Origin: Bacteroidales bacterium
Lineage (GTDB): Bacteria; Bacteroidota; Bacteroidia; Bacteroidales; JAOZTL01
Assembly (NCBI GenBank): GCA_029942205.1
Contig: JAOZTL010000119.1
Coordinates: 1-8,366, forward strand
Direction: 5' to 3'
DNA length: 8,366 bases
How positions within the stretch are numbered: position 1 is the stretch's first letter; each line of letters begins with the position of its first letter. Below are positions 7,261 to 8,366 of this stretch, piece by piece. The position numbers and the translations under genes are program-made. The notes under the pieces are model-generated. The model was given only the letters and a program-made list of their open reading frames with translations, was not told the DNA's origin and did no database searches.

Positions 7261-7298
7261 GAATTGCGTAAGCCACATCAAAAAGGTCAAAGACCTTA
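7261..7298 (-). repeat. 3'-end dispersed repeat, copy D (best copy)
   Basis: On the minus strand it starts TAAGGTCTTTGACC, continues TTTTTGATGTGGC and ends ACGCAATTC. AAGGTC and GACCTT (7283-7288 and 7292-7297) form a perfect six-base stem with a three-base loop, followed on the minus strand by further T residues, which resembles a short intrinsic terminator. Its first three bases are the stop codon of the BASS transporter gene, as in copy A for its gene. It fills much of the gap before the acyltransferase start. Confidence 0.75.
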
Positions 7299-8222
7299 AT
7301 TTAATTTTCGTTTAGACCAATAATACCCAAATCCAATTCCTGTAACCATGTGCCAAATACCCCATGCAGCAGCAATAAAAGCCATACCTCCAAGCTCAAA
7401 TTCTGCGGGAAATATTTTTGGATTAAAGATCAATACCAAAGCTAGTCCTGAGTTTTGAATGCCTGTTTCTATGGTAATACTCCGCCGATCGGGGCGAGGG
7501 AGCTTAAAGAAAGTTGCCATTGAAAAACCAATAGCTAAGGCAATTAAATTATGTAATATGACTATGATAATAATTAGGTGTATGTAATTCAAAAAATGAT
7601 CGAAATTGGCAGAAAATGCAAGAATTACAAATATCATAAAAGCAACGATCGAAAATATTTTGAATGGTTTTTTTATTCGTGCGGTCAATTTTGGGTATTG
7701 TTGCGAAAATAAAATTCCGAGTATCAAGGGAATACCTAATAACAAGAAAATGGTTTGGAATACTTGTAGCAGAGGAATATCAATTGGGCGTACTAAAGGA
7801 GAATTGGCAAGATAAAGCCCGCCCCAAAAAGCAAAATTTAGTGGAGTCATAAATACCGACGATGCGGTGGCAAATGCAGTCAAACTAACCGAAAGAGCCA
7901 CATTAGCCTTCGATAAGGCGGATATAAAATTAGAAATATTACCTCCAGGGCATGCGGCAACCAAAATCATTCCTAAGCCCACGGCTGGCGAAGGATTTAT
8001 AGCCAGAATAAGCAAAAAAGTAGCTCCAGGGAGTAGCAAAAATTGGGATATGATGCCTATAATCACGGCTTTGGGATTGTAGGCAATTTCTTTGAATTGA
8101 CTAAACTTTATGTCTAATGCTACGCCAAACATAATGAAGGCCAGCGTTATATTCATTATTAAAAGACCATCGGGACTAAAATTAAGTGTTACTTTATCTA
8201 ATACTTCTAATGAATCGAACAT
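7296..8222 (-). CDS. BASS-family sodium-coupled transporter (bile acid:sodium symporter family)
   Basis: A 308-residue inner-membrane protein with about nine to ten hydrophobic segments, normal for the family. The two family hallmarks are present: PGGNISNFISALSKAN (92-107) and ITIETGIQNSGLAL (249-262). Compared with the Neisseria ASBT structure, the first sodium site (Ser114, Asn115, Ser128, Thr132, Glu260) maps to Ser97, Asn98, Ser111, Thr115 and Glu252, and the second (Glu260, Val261, Met263, Gln264) to Glu252, Thr253, Ile255 and Gln256. All side-chain ligands are therefore kept with the same spacing, which argues for a working sodium symporter. Substrate cannot be read from sequence: bacterial members carry bile acids, pantoate and other organic anions. 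The ATG at 8220-8222 gives a complete first helix. The acyltransferase gene follows after 73 nt. The stop codon is part of repeat copy D. Confidence 0.92.
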   Translation of the reverse strand: MFDSLEVLDKVTLNFSPDGLLIMNITLAFIMFGVALDIKFSQFKEIAYNPKAVIIGIISQFLLLPGATFLLILAINPSPAVGLGMILVAACPGGNISNFISALSKANVALSVSLTAFATASSVFMTPLNFAFWGGLYLANSPLVRPIDIPLLQVFQTIFLLLGIPLILGILFSQQYPKLTARIKKPFKIFSIVAFMIFVILAFSANFDHFLNYIHLIIIIVILHNLIALAIGFSMATFFKLPRPDRRSITIETGIQNSGLALVLIFNPKIFPAEFELGGMAFIAAAWGIWHMVTGIGFGYYWSKRKLN

Positions 8223-8366
8223 AGTAATTAGTTTTCGTGAATAAGCACGTTGTGCTATTTTATTTTAAGAAAAAAATTTAGAAAAAGATACTAAATTATG
8301 GTAATAATTAGGATTCTAAAAATGATTTATTTTTTGTTTTATTGATGCACAAAATTCTTGCATAGC
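8223..8366 (-). other. AT-rich upstream region of the BASS transporter gene
   Basis: No gene is seen. It presumably holds the promoter of the transporter gene, but there is no exact TAnnTTTG on the minus strand; TATCTTTT (minus strand, 8292-8299) is the nearest. A small dyad, AGCAC GTT GTGCT, lies at 8244-8256 about 20 nt ahead of the start codon and would fall in the leader. Confidence 0.4.

Noticed and set aside
7606..8082. Plus-strand open frames opposite the transporter gene (and similar ones opposite the tricorn, VOC and acyltransferase genes)
   Set aside because: They are antisense shadows of well-supported genes with no family match or leader of their own.
8244..8256. AGCAC GTT GTGCT hairpin followed by T-rich DNA on the plus strand
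   Set aside because: Looks like an intrinsic terminator, but no plus-strand gene precedes it and it lies in the leader of a minus-strand gene; the five-base stem is weak.

Overview
The window looks like a chromosomal segment of an AT-rich member of the Bacteroidota. Reasons: the protein families and their closest-looking forms (an exported tricorn-type protease, an acyltransferase with an NHQNALMD box, a BASS transporter), the absence of Shine-Dalgarno sequences before any start codon, A-rich leaders just ahead of the ATGs, and one clear Bacteroidota-type promoter (TTTTG, 20-nt gap, TACTTTTG) before the VOC gene. The genus cannot be fixed from the sequence.

Layout. 61-486 (-): small two-helix membrane protein with a PH-like tail, function unknown. 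487-1322: about 840 bases without a convincing gene. This stretch holds an 81-codon open frame of doubtful reality (538-783), a degenerate 21-nt tandem array of 12 units (790-1041) and a weak copy of a dispersed repeat (1203-1239). 1323-4520 (+): exported tricorn protease homologue with its catalytic residues intact. 4521-4694: promoter and a leader with two competing hairpins. 4695-5756 (+): two-domain VOC (glyoxalase/dioxygenase fold) protein. 5757-5887: convergent junction with an inverted pair of repeat copies and a strong dyad. 5888-7222 (-): phospholipid-type acyltransferase with a membrane tail. 7296-8222 (-): BASS-family sodium-coupled transporter with its sodium-site residues intact; it lies 73 nt upstream of the acyltransferase on the same strand and may be co-transcribed with it. 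8223-8366: upstream region of the transporter.

The genes look like ordinary housekeeping or envelope functions (periplasmic peptide trimming, membrane lipid synthesis, solute uptake) rather than one pathway. The unusual signal lies between the genes. A roughly 38-nt element recurs at gene 3' ends, oriented with the gene it follows. Two clear copies (27-63, 7261-7298) supply the stop codon itself, a third (5758-5794) starts two bases after the stop, and the convergent junction carries a full copy facing a half copy. A palindromic core (AAGGTC NNN GACCTT) is best kept at 7283-7297 and 4613-4627. Together with the 21-nt array this is the part of the window most worth following up. I see no RNA genes, CRISPR, insertion sequence or defence system.
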